A stretch of 64,000 bases of DNA from JAGQRJ01 sp041402045 (lineage in GTDB: Bacteria; Planctomycetota; J058), in assembly GCA_041402045.1 (NCBI GenBank), contig JAWKSZ010000011.1:1-64000 (forward strand), given 5' to 3'. Made by a program: the position numbers and the translations under genes. Position 1 is the stretch's first letter; every line of letters starts with the position of its first letter. Below are positions 46,801 to 54,614 of the stretch, in pieces. Below the pieces are notes generated by a model. The model had not been told where the DNA came from. It searched no databases and saw nothing but the letters and a program-made list of their open reading frames with translations.

Positions 46801-48060
46801 TCGCCTTCGCCTCGGCCCTGGCCACGACCTACGCGCTGCCCAGCGTGGCGGACCCGAGCCTCGTGGTCGCCGGGCGCTTCACCGCAGACGCCGATCCGGA
46901 CCTGGTGCTGGCCTCGGGGATCACCGCCAGCGCCAACGTGGACGTGCTCCCGGGCGACGGCGCGCACAACGGCGGCCTGGCCGCCGCCCTCTCGCCGGGG
47001 CCCGCGTTGGCCAACCTGCGCAAGCCGCGGGACGTGGCCCTGGGCGACCTCGACTGCGACGGCGACCTCGACCTCGCGCTCCTCGCCCCCGAGCAGAACC
47101 GCACGGTGATCCTGCTCTGGACGCCGTCGGGCTGGAGCGTGCAGCCCGAGCTCACGCATATCGCGACCCCGGTGGCCGTGCGCTGCGCGGACCTCGACCG
47201 CGACGGCACCCTCGACCTCGCGGTCAGCGTGTCGGGAGGCGGCAGCGATCGCCTCGAGGTGTTCCTCGGCGCGGGGAACGGGACCTTCGTCCCCGGCGCG
47301 GCGGCGGTGGCCACCGGCAACACCGACCCCGGACGCCTGGCCCTGGGCGACCTGAACCGCGACGGGATCCTGGACGCGCTCTGCGCCGAGACCGCCACGA
47401 ACACGCTCCAGGTCTACGCCGGGAGCGGGAGCGGGTTCTCCGCGGCCGCCCTCGCCAACCGCCTGGCCACGGACACGAAGCCCGTGGACGTGGCGCTGGT
47501 CGACGTGACCGGCGACGGCGTGCTCGACGGCGTCGCGCTGTGCGAGACCACGCGCACGGTGCGCGTGCACCCGGGGAGCGCGGGGTCGCTCGTCCTCGGC
47601 GCCGGCACCGCCTTCGTGCTCCCCGGGGGCCTGGGGACCCCGAGCCGCCTGGCGGTGGGCGATATCGACGGCGACGGCGACCTCGACTCTCGCGATCGGG
47701 AGCAGCGACCAGAGCGCGGTGGCCTTCCTGCGCAACAACGGGAGCAGGACCTTCGCGGACCCCTCGGCGGCGATGCTCAGCGCCGGCGCTGCTAGTGGCA
47801 CGCTGGCCCTGGCCGACGCCGACCAGGACGGCGACCTCGACCTGTTCGCGCTGCGCGCGGTCAGCGGCCAGGCGGGGGTCGTCGTCCACGCGCTGACGAC
47901 CCCCAGCACGTTCACCTTCGGCGCGGGCACCGCGCGCGCCGGGATCCGCGACGCGCAGGGCACGGCCCTCGTGCTCGGCGACGTCGACGGCGACGGCGAA
48001 CCCGACGCCGCGGTCGCGGTCCCCGGCGAACGCCGCGGCGAGGTCTACCTCGGCCGCTGA
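40854..48060 (+). CDS. Giant repeat lipoprotein (Ig-like repeats + FG-GAP)
   Basis: About 2,400 residues. The lipoprotein signal is WLTGC. About ten repeats of 120-150 residues follow, each with a D-rich calcium-binding-like loop (RDQNGDGFLDAADPQLGG, DVDSDGTLSAPDQLI) between beta strands. From about residue 1,690 come FG-GAP/VCBS repeats (DLDRDGDVDVVVAQNG, TDYDGDGDLDLVASD), which form beta-propellers. This is a surface or outer-face protein, likely adhesive or Ca2+-binding. Near 47687 one A breaks the frame: removing it restores GDLALAIGSSDQSAVAFLR and carries the protein to 48060. GTG start with a GGGG-rich site. It is coupled to the caspase-like lipoprotein. Confidence 0.85.
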
Positions 48061-48135
48061 GCGGCGGGTCGTTCGAGGCAGGGTGGGACGTTGAGCGGAA
48101 AGCCCGTCCGAACCAGGGCGGGTAGACGCTTTTTG

Positions 48136-48395
48136 GACCGCAAAGGGCGCAAAGGACGCAAAGGGACGCAAAGGCTAACGGTACGACTTACCCTTGCTGC
48201 CGCTGAGCTCACGGACCTCGAAGGAACGCGACGATTGGAATAGATTGCTCCGCCCCTTGTCTCTGGGAGCTGTCAGATGTGCCCGGTCTAAACCGTCAGG
48301 CATGTGCCCGGTTGCACATTGCACATGGCTCGCGCGGAAACCTCTGTCAGAGCCGACCTTTGCGTCCCTTTGCGTCCTTTGCGCCCTTTGCGGTC
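48136..48395. repeat. 39-bp perfect inverted repeat, 182-bp loop
   Basis: Arms 48136-48174 and 48357-48395 are exact reverse complements of 39 bases, built from (CGCAAAGG)-like units: GACCGCAAAGGGCGCAAAGG on the left. No ORF of note lies in the loop. Similar low-complexity units (TTGGCGTCC) occur at about 21859. Together with the minisatellite this fills the 720-base gap at 48061-48781. Confidence 0.85.
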
Positions 48396-48464
48396 AAAGA
48401 CATCGACCCCTCCCTCCCACCCCCAGCGATCGAGCGAAGCCCCGACCGTTCTCCGCTGGAGATC

Positions 48465-48750
48465 GAACGCCGACCCGGACGTCCCAGGACCTCCCGGCTC
48501 TCGTACGAACGCCGACCCGGACGTCCCGGGACCTCCCGGCTCCTCGCGCGAACGCCGACCCGGACGTCCCGGGACCTCCCAGCTCGCGTACGAGAACGCG
48601 CCAACCCGGACGTCCCAGGACCTCCCGGCTCCATGCGAACGCCGACCCGGACGTCCCAGGACTTCCCGGCTCCCATGCGAACGCCGGCCTGGACGTCCCG
48701 GGACTTCCCGGCTCCCATGCGAACGCCGACCCGGACATCCTCTCCCGCCC
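48465..48750. repeat. 42-bp minisatellite, about 7 units
   Basis: Units start GAACGCCGACCCGGACGTCC and end CTCCCGGCTC followed by 5-8 variable bases. Units 1-6 are 41-45 bases, and the seventh is partial. Changes are scattered (CAGG/CGGG, ACC/ACT). Both strands are open in several frames, so ORFs through it are not taken as genes. Confidence 0.9.
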
Positions 48751-48781
48751 GTAAACCGTCTCAGATCCACGTTATCCGTCG

Positions 48782-51700
48782 GTGGGGTGGCGCGAATCAC
48801 AGGCCGCACCCGCGCTCTTCTTCCTCCTTACGTTACCCGCTCGCGAGGATGGTCCCAACCATGCTCTCGTAACGACTTCGGGAGGGACCGCGACGAGGGG
48901 TCTGCGACGCAATTCGACGCTCGTGCTGGGGCTGCTGCTCTGCGCGGCGGCGTGGGCGCAGGAGGACCCGAAGTTCGGCATGGAGTTCGAATTCGCCGGC
49001 CGGGGCAACCGGATCGTGCGCTTCGAGGACATGCCCTGGGAGAACTACGAGCGCCTCATGCGCGTCGTGGTCGAGCACTACGGCGGCGACCCCGAGACGA
49101 TCCGCCGGGTCGACTTCACCAAGGCGACCAGCCTCCCGCAGTATCCCGATGGTCAGCGCCCGGTGTTCCGCGCCGAGTGGACCGACCCCCAGGGGGGCAC
49201 CTGGCGGATCGAGCCGGAGTACGTGGCCACCCGCGGACTCGACGGCTACGAGCTGGTGACCCCGGTGCTCGAGGACACCCGCGAGCTCGAGCGGATCCTG
49301 GAGAAGCTCGAGGCCAGCGGGCTGGTCCGTGAGGGGCTCAAGAGCGGCGTGCACGTGACCGTCGACGGCTCGGGCCTGGTCGACCCGCGCGGCGACGCGC
49401 GAGGGCTGGCGAACCTGATCGTGCTCCACGAGAACTTCGAGCCGCTGCTGCGGCGCATGTTCGACCCGGTGCGCGGCGGCGGGCACAGCAACCGCTTCGC
49501 CCGCTCGTTGGCGGTGGACCACCCGGAGCTGATCGAGGCGATCGGGAACCTGTCCGAGCGCGAGCGCACCGTGGAGAAGCTCACCGAGCTGTTCGCGCGC
49601 TTCGACGCGCGCGAGGCGCAGATCCAGGGGTCGACGATCGGCGAGTCCTCGCAGTCGAAGATGTGGAAGTACCGCAGCCTGAACCTGGCCAAGGCGCTCC
49701 CGATCAACTCGGTGCACGACGGCAGCCTGCGCCTGGTCGAGTTCCGCATGTTCGACCTCGGGACCGCGGAGGCCCACCGCCTGCAGGCGCAGTTCTACCG
49801 GCGCCTGGTGCGCCACGCCCAGGAGCTGGCGGCCCGGGGCGAGGTCGTGCGCTTCCGCCCGCGCGCGGCCATGCCGCTGGGCGAGGACCCCTCGCTCTAC
49901 AACACCCCCGAGGATCCCCGAGAGGCCAAGCGCCAGGCCCTCGAGCTCGTGGCCGAGCTGGGCCTCGACCCGCAGGCCTTCGAGCCGCTGCTCGAGCGCA
50001 CGATCCGCGGGCAAGCGCTGCCCAGCCGCGCCGAGTTCGCGGGCATGGTCGAGGCCTTGAGCGGCGAAGGCTCGGCGGCGGAGGGCGGCGAGTTCCGCTT
50101 CCGCTTCGAGCTCAGCGGCCGCGGCTGGGGCGTGATCTCGCTCCTGCGACCGGTCGACGCCGCGGTCGAGGCGCGCTGGGACGCGCTCTCCACCGCCGAG
50201 AAGCGCGCCTACTTCGAGGCCCAGACCGCCGGAGACCTGCAGCGCGGGCTGCGCGAGCGGTTCCGGGTCGATCAGCAGCGGCACCCCTGGCTCCGCGGTC
50301 AGCTCACGGTCGAGGCCGACGGCAGCTGGCGGATCGGCGCCGAGGCCACGCGCTCGCTGAGCGAGCTCCAGGCGCGGCTGGAGGCCGCCCGGGTCCTCGG
50401 CGGTCGCAGCGGTCAGCAGGTCGAGCTGATCGTGGAGGACCTCGCGCCGAAGTGGTCGGAGCTCCAGGGCAAGCGCGCCCAGGTCGAGGCCTACTTCGAC
50501 CGCGTCGCGCGCTGGGCCTTCGTGCGCGACGTCGAGACCCAGCGCCCCGGCCGCGCGCTCGAGGGCGGGTCCACCGCGCGGGTCGAGGTCAGCGACCTCT
50601 CGCGCCCGAGCCAGCAGGTCGAGGTGCGCCTGCGGGGGACCCCGCGCGGGATCGGCGAGCTGATCACGGTCAGCGCGTTGGTCACCCACCAGCTCCGCGC
50701 CCACGGCTGGGGCGACCTGGGCGGCCCCCGGGCCGAGGCCGTGGAGTCGCTGGTCGATCACTACGAGCGCTACCTGCAGGAGGTCGAGGGCGAGCGCCTG
50801 AGCCCCGAGCGCCGGCGGATCGTGGAGGGGATCGAGAGCGGGCGGCTGGGCGACGCGGCCCGCGCCGTCGCCGCGCCCCTCGAGGCCTGGACCCTGGCCG
50901 ACGTGCACGAGGAGACCACCCGCCGCGCGATCCGCTACGCCCGGGAGGAGTACCTCTCCTGGCTGCACCGCGAGGTGCAGCGGATCGAGGCCGGGGGCTA
51001 CGGCTACGACCCCAGCCTCGTCAAGCCCGAGGCCCTGCGCGCGGCCCTCGAGTTGACCCCGGCCGAGGCGACCGCGCTCCCCTTCCTGGAGAGCCCGTCT
51101 CCGGTCGGTCGCGCGACGATCCTCCAGCGCCTCGGCGCGAGCGCGGTGCTGGGCGCGGCCGACCGCGCGAAGCTGGCCGCGGCCCCGGTCAGCGAGCTGG
51201 CGCGCATGGACGCCACCGAGCTGGCCACGGGCCTGGTGCACCGCGCCCTCGAGCGCGCGACCGCCCTCCTGACCCTCGCCCAGCGCGCCGGCGTGAGCGC
51301 GGCGGGGCTCAGCGCCCTGCGTCGGCTCGAGGGGGTGAACTGGACCGCGCTCAACGCGGCCGAGCTCCGCGCCGCCGGCCTCGAGGCCGCGCAGGTCGAG
51401 CGCCTGCTCGAGCTCGAGGCGCGCCTGGCCCCCTTCGACGGGGCGCGGCTCCAGCGCACCCTGCGTGAGCGCGTGCGCACCTGGTTCGCCGAGAGCGGGC
51501 TGCGCGACGTGCTGCTGCGCTCGCTGCTGCCCAGGGCCGAGGGCAAGGTCGAGGCGACCCCGACCGAGCCGAGGACCCTCGAGCGGATCGAGGTCGACCC
51601 CCGCGCCCCCGTGATCGAGGTCGAGACCGAGGTCCTCGAGCCGCGGCGCGGCGAGGGCTCGAGCGAGGGCCGCGGCGCCGGCGGCGAGGCCGAGCGCGCT

Positions 51701-53068
51701 GCCACGATCGCAGACCTCCTCGCCCCCTGGCGGCGGTCGAACGGCCGGGTCGACTGGAAGCGCTTCTCCCGCGAGCGGGTCAAGGTCGAGGCCGCAGGCC
51801 TGGCCCACTTCGGCCTGGGCCTGTTCCTCAAGGAGCTCGCGGTCGCGGTCAAGAGCGGCGACCGGCTCTACGTGGAGGAGTTCTTCGACGCCCTGCTGAC
51901 GACCGACTTCTACGCGGAGTACGGGCTGTTCGTGCTCGGCGCGCGGGTGGCCGAGGGCACCTACACCCGTTACCTGCAGCGCTACGTCAAGCCGAACTTC
52001 GTCAACAGCGTGCTGAAGACGAACCTCGTGCTCGCCACCGGCCTGGCCCTCCCCGCGATCGTGCACGGCCGCTTCGAGGGCAAGACCTTCGCGATCTCCC
52101 TGGGCTCGCTGGGCCTGAGCACGGCCCTGGTCCAGGGCGGGACCCGCGGCTTGAAGTGGGTGGTCGATCTGCGCAAGGCGCGCACGGTGGGCACGGCGGC
52201 GCGCACCGGGCTGGCCCTCAAGCGCCTGACCCGCGCCGGGGCCTGGTTCTACTCCGCCGCCGAGCTCGCGGTGATCCTGTATGCCGCCGAGGAGTTCGAG
52301 CACGCCGCCAACGGGTTCCTCGACCGCATGGCCGCGCGCCGCGCGATCGGCGAAGCCGGGGTCGCGTTCCTCCAGGCCGCGCGCGCCGCCGACGCGACCC
52401 CCGAGTCGCTGACCGCGGCCTGCGAGGCCTACGACGAGGCCTGGACCACCTACCGCGACTTCCTCTACAAGCCGCTGTTCGCGGCCGAGTCGCGCCTCGC
52501 CGGGCGCATGCACACCCTCGCCGAGGACGCCAAGGAGCTCGACGACGAGCGCAAGGAGGCCGTGGCCCGGCTCAGCGGCCACGCGCGGCTGCGCGCCCGG
52601 GTCGAGCAGGACTACGGGAGCCTCGAGAACTACGCGCAGTCCCTGGTCGACCGCGACGAGCGCAGCCTGCAGGGCAAGCTCGACCAGATCCTCGCCAGCT
52701 ACGACCGCGAGCGCACGGCGCAGCTGCGGGAGGTCTACGACGGCGAGCGCCGGGCCGGGCGCTACCTGACCGTGGGCGTCGACCAGGTGCGCGCGGCCAG
52801 CGGGCCCGGGGCCCTGGTGGTGAAGAGCCAGCTCCGCGAGCGGGTCTCGCCCAACCGCCTGCAGGCCTACGAGGACGAGCTCGAGGTGCTGCGCCTGGCG
52901 CTCGAGCTGCGCCGCGATCGGCCGGAGCTGGTCGAGGCCCTGGCGGTCTACGCCGAGCGAGTCGAGGCCACCCACGCCGCGGACGACCAGCTCGCCCACG
53001 GCGACCAGGGGATCCTGGACACGAGCGCGCTGCGCCGCGGGCTCACGGACGCGGTCGAGGGGCGCTGA
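48782..53068 (+). CDS. Giant exported amidoligase-like protein
   Basis: 1,428 residues at most. The N-terminal domain (about 60-380) has amidoligase/COOH-NH2-ligase features: PKFGMEFEFAG (paired Glu), WRIEPEYVATRGLDGYELVT, KSGVHVTVDGSG, KYRSLNLAKALPINSV and LRLVEFRMFDLGT. Family members join amines to carboxylates using ATP, but activity is not shown here. The remaining 1,000 residues are largely helical. Hydrophobic segments lie at about 1,070-1,120 and 1,150-1,170, then coiled coil. The start is uncertain. LVLGLLLCAAAWAQ before the domain looks like a signal peptide, but no ATG or good GTG lies before it. The frame is open from 48782 (GTG). A start near 48903 is likely. Single gene; neighbours converge. 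Confidence 0.75.
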   Translation: MGWRESQAAPALFFLLTLPAREDGPNHALVTTSGGTATRGLRRNSTLVLGLLLCAAAWAQEDPKFGMEFEFAGRGNRIVRFEDMPWENYERLMRVVVEHYGGDPETIRRVDFTKATSLPQYPDGQRPVFRAEWTDPQGGTWRIEPEYVATRGLDGYELVTPVLEDTRELERILEKLEASGLVREGLKSGVHVTVDGSGLVDPRGDARGLANLIVLHENFEPLLRRMFDPVRGGGHSNRFARSLAVDHPELIEAIGNLSERERTVEKLTELFARFDAREAQIQGSTIGESSQSKMWKYRSLNLAKALPINSVHDGSLRLVEFRMFDLGTAEAHRLQAQFYRRLVRHAQELAARGEVVRFRPRAAMPLGEDPSLYNTPEDPREAKRQALELVAELGLDPQAFEPLLERTIRGQALPSRAEFAGMVEALSGEGSAAEGGEFRFRFELSGRGWGVISLLRPVDAAVEARWDALSTAEKRAYFEAQTAGDLQRGLRERFRVDQQRHPWLRGQLTVEADGSWRIGAEATRSLSELQARLEAARVLGGRSGQQVELIVEDLAPKWSELQGKRAQVEAYFDRVARWAFVRDVETQRPGRALEGGSTARVEVSDLSRPSQQVEVRLRGTPRGIGELITVSALVTHQLRAHGWGDLGGPRAEAVESLVDHYERYLQEVEGERLSPERRRIVEGIESGRLGDAARAVAAPLEAWTLADVHEETTRRAIRYAREEYLSWLHREVQRIEAGGYGYDPSLVKPEALRAALELTPAEATALPFLESPSPVGRATILQRLGASAVLGAADRAKLAAAPVSELARMDATELATGLVHRALERATALLTLAQRAGVSAAGLSALRRLEGVNWTALNAAELRAAGLEAAQVERLLELEARLAPFDGARLQRTLRERVRTWFAESGLRDVLLRSLLPRAEGKVEATPTEPRTLERIEVDPRAPVIEVETEVLEPRRGEGSSEGRGAGGEAERAATIADLLAPWRRSNGRVDWKRFSRERVKVEAAGLAHFGLGLFLKELAVAVKSGDRLYVEEFFDALLTTDFYAEYGLFVLGARVAEGTYTRYLQRYVKPNFVNSVLKTNLVLATGLALPAIVHGRFEGKTFAISLGSLGLSTALVQGGTRGLKWVVDLRKARTVGTAARTGLALKRLTRAGAWFYSAAELAVILYAAEEFEHAANGFLDRMAARRAIGEAGVAFLQAARAADATPESLTAACEAYDEAWTTYRDFLYKPLFAAESRLAGRMHTLAEDAKELDDERKEAVARLSGHARLRARVEQDYGSLENYAQSLVDRDERSLQGKLDQILASYDRERTAQLREVYDGERRAGRYLTVGVDQVRAASGPGALVVKSQLRERVSPNRLQAYEDELEVLRLALELRRDRPELVEALAVYAERVEATHAADDQLAHGDQGILDTSALRRGLTDAVEGR

Positions 53069-53074
53069 CCCCCC

Positions 53075-53683
53075 TTAGAGCTCGCGCAGGAACGCCGCGA
53101 TCGCTGCGCAGGCGCGGGCGTCGGCCTGCTCCTGGGTCACGCCGGTGGCCTTGGTGTGGCCCTTGGTGATCAGGAGCGAGTGGTCGCCGGTCTCGACCAC
53201 GTGCAGCGCGTTGCGGACGGGGAGCTGGGGCCGCAGGGCGTCGAGCTGGTCCAGGGGCGCCATGCGGTCGCGGGTCCCCTGCACGAACAGCACCGGGCGC
53301 GTGAGCTCGCGCAGGACCGCGTCGCGGACCTTGGCGGCCTTGCCGATCGAGACCAGGGGGTAGCCGAGGCACACCAGCCCCGAGACCTCGGGCGCCTCGA
53401 GGCTGAGGTGGCAGCCCACCCGGCCGCCCATGGACTTCCCGCAGAGCACGACCTTCCTGCGCCGCGGGTGCGCCGCGCGGGCGGCGTCCAGGGCGGCGCG
53501 GTGCGCGGCGATCAGCTTGGGCAAGCGGTCGGGGGACCTCCGCCCCGCCTGCATGTAGGGGTAGTCGAAGGGTACGACCTCCCCCAGCGCCCGCAGGCGC
53601 TCGGCCCAGCCCTGGATCCAGGGCGAGCTCGAGCCGGCCCCGGCGCCGTGGGCCAGGAGGATCAGCGTGTCGGGGGCGCTCAC
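53075..53683 (-). CDS. Alpha/beta hydrolase (KANL3/Tex30-like)
   Basis: 202 residues. The N-terminal ILLAHGAGAGSSSPWIQGWAE and the nucleophile elbow CGKSMGGRVG are typical of alpha/beta hydrolases of the KANL3/Tex30/YcjY type. The later strand PVLFVQGTRDRMAP and the ETGDHS region carry the acid and catalytic His. The true substrate is unknown. GTG start overlaps the stop of the upstream SDR gene (GTGA), so it is coupled to it. No signal peptide, cytoplasmic. The end lies seven bases from the amidoligase-like gene's stop, convergent. Confidence 0.88.
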   Translation of the reverse strand: MSAPDTLILLAHGAGAGSSSPWIQGWAERLRALGEVVPFDYPYMQAGRRSPDRLPKLIAAHRAALDAARAAHPRRRKVVLCGKSMGGRVGCHLSLEAPEVSGLVCLGYPLVSIGKAAKVRDAVLRELTRPVLFVQGTRDRMAPLDQLDALRPQLPVRNALHVVETGDHSLLITKGHTKATGVTQEQADARACAAIAAFLREL

Positions 53684-54543
53684 TCGGGCGCCGCGGCCCG
53701 GCGTCCGGCCTCGAGGCGCTCCAGCGCCGACCACAGCGCCGCGCGCTGCAGGGGCTCGGCGAAGCGCTCCGGACGGCGCGTGCGCCGGATCCAGAACCCG
53801 CCGGTCTCGCCCTCGACCTCGGGGCTCGTGGCCAGGTAGACCGCGGTGTCGGCGCCCTCCTCGGGCGTCATGCCGCGCACACGGAAGTAGGTGCGCATGA
53901 GCGCGCCGAACACCCCCGAGGTCCCGCTCCCGATCGAGGTGCTCACGACCCCCGGGTTCAAGGCGTTCACCGTGATCCCGTCGCGGCGTACGCGCTCGGC
54001 GAGCTCGCAGCTCCACATGCGGTTGGCCTGCTTGCTCTGGGCGTAGGCCTTGGCCCCGGAGTAGCGGCGGCGGGTGAAGCCCAGGTCGTCGAGGTCGAGG
54101 TCCTTGGCCAGGTTCGAGGCCACGTTCACGACCCGCGCCGGCGCCCCCGCGCGCAGCAGGTCCAGGAGCGCGTTGGTCAGCGAGAAGTAGCCCAGCATGT
54201 TCGTGGCGAAGGTCAGCTCCAGCCCGTCGGGCGTCTCGCGCCGCTCGCGAAAGTAGCCGCCGGCGTTGTTGATCAGCACGTGCAGGGCGTCGTGGCGCGC
54301 CCCCAGGGCCTCGGCGAAGGCGTCGATCGACTCCGGGCGCGACTGGTCCAGCTCGAGCAGCTCCAGGCGCGCCGGGTCATGGCGCGCCCCCAGCTCGGCC
54401 AGCGCCGCCCGCCCGCGCTCCAGGCTGCGGCACGCCAGGACCACGTGGGCCCCCGCCGCCGCCAGCCCGCTGGCGGCCGCCTTGCCGATCCCGGCGTTGG
54501 CGCCGGTCACCACGCACACCTTGCCCGCTACGTCCCAGCTCAT
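53680..54543 (-). CDS. Short-chain dehydrogenase/reductase
   Basis: 287 residues with a Rossmann fold that uses NAD(P)H. Cofactor motif TGANAGIGKA near residue 13, NNAGG at about 91-95, catalytic Ser in NVASN and the YxxxK motif (AYAQSKQANRM). The NPGVV...T motif follows. It resembles retinol dehydrogenase-type SDRs. The substrate is unknown. ATG start. Its TGA overlaps the GTG of the alpha/beta hydrolase gene, so the two are coupled and could act on the same compound. There are 71 bases to the divergent kinase gene. Confidence 0.9.
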   Translation of the reverse strand: MSWDVAGKVCVVTGANAGIGKAAASGLAAAGAHVVLACRSLERGRAALAELGARHDPARLELLELDQSRPESIDAFAEALGARHDALHVLINNAGGYFRERRETPDGLELTFATNMLGYFSLTNALLDLLRAGAPARVVNVASNLAKDLDLDDLGFTRRRYSGAKAYAQSKQANRMWSCELAERVRRDGITVNALNPGVVSTSIGSGTSGVFGALMRTYFRVRGMTPEEGADTAVYLATSPEVEGETGGFWIRRTRRPERFAEPLQRAALWSALERLEAGRRAAAPE

Positions 54544-54614
54544 GGGGCCCGAGGATACCCCGGAGCCGCGGCCCGCCCAGGGTTTTCACCCGACGCCGTC
54601 GCTATAGTGGGGGC

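Noticed and set aside
40686..47963. 2,425-residue open frame on the minus strand
   Set aside because: It is the GC-rich shadow of the giant lipoprotein, with low-complexity composition and no motifs, while the plus-strand frame has clear repeats and a lipobox.
48465..48750. CRISPR array
   Set aside because: Units are 41-45 bases with only 5-8 variable bases between them, not spacers, and no cas gene is nearby.
48833..52999. 1,388-residue open frame on the minus strand
   Set aside because: Shadow of the amidoligase-like gene: Leu/Gly/Arg/Asp-biased, with no recognisable domain.
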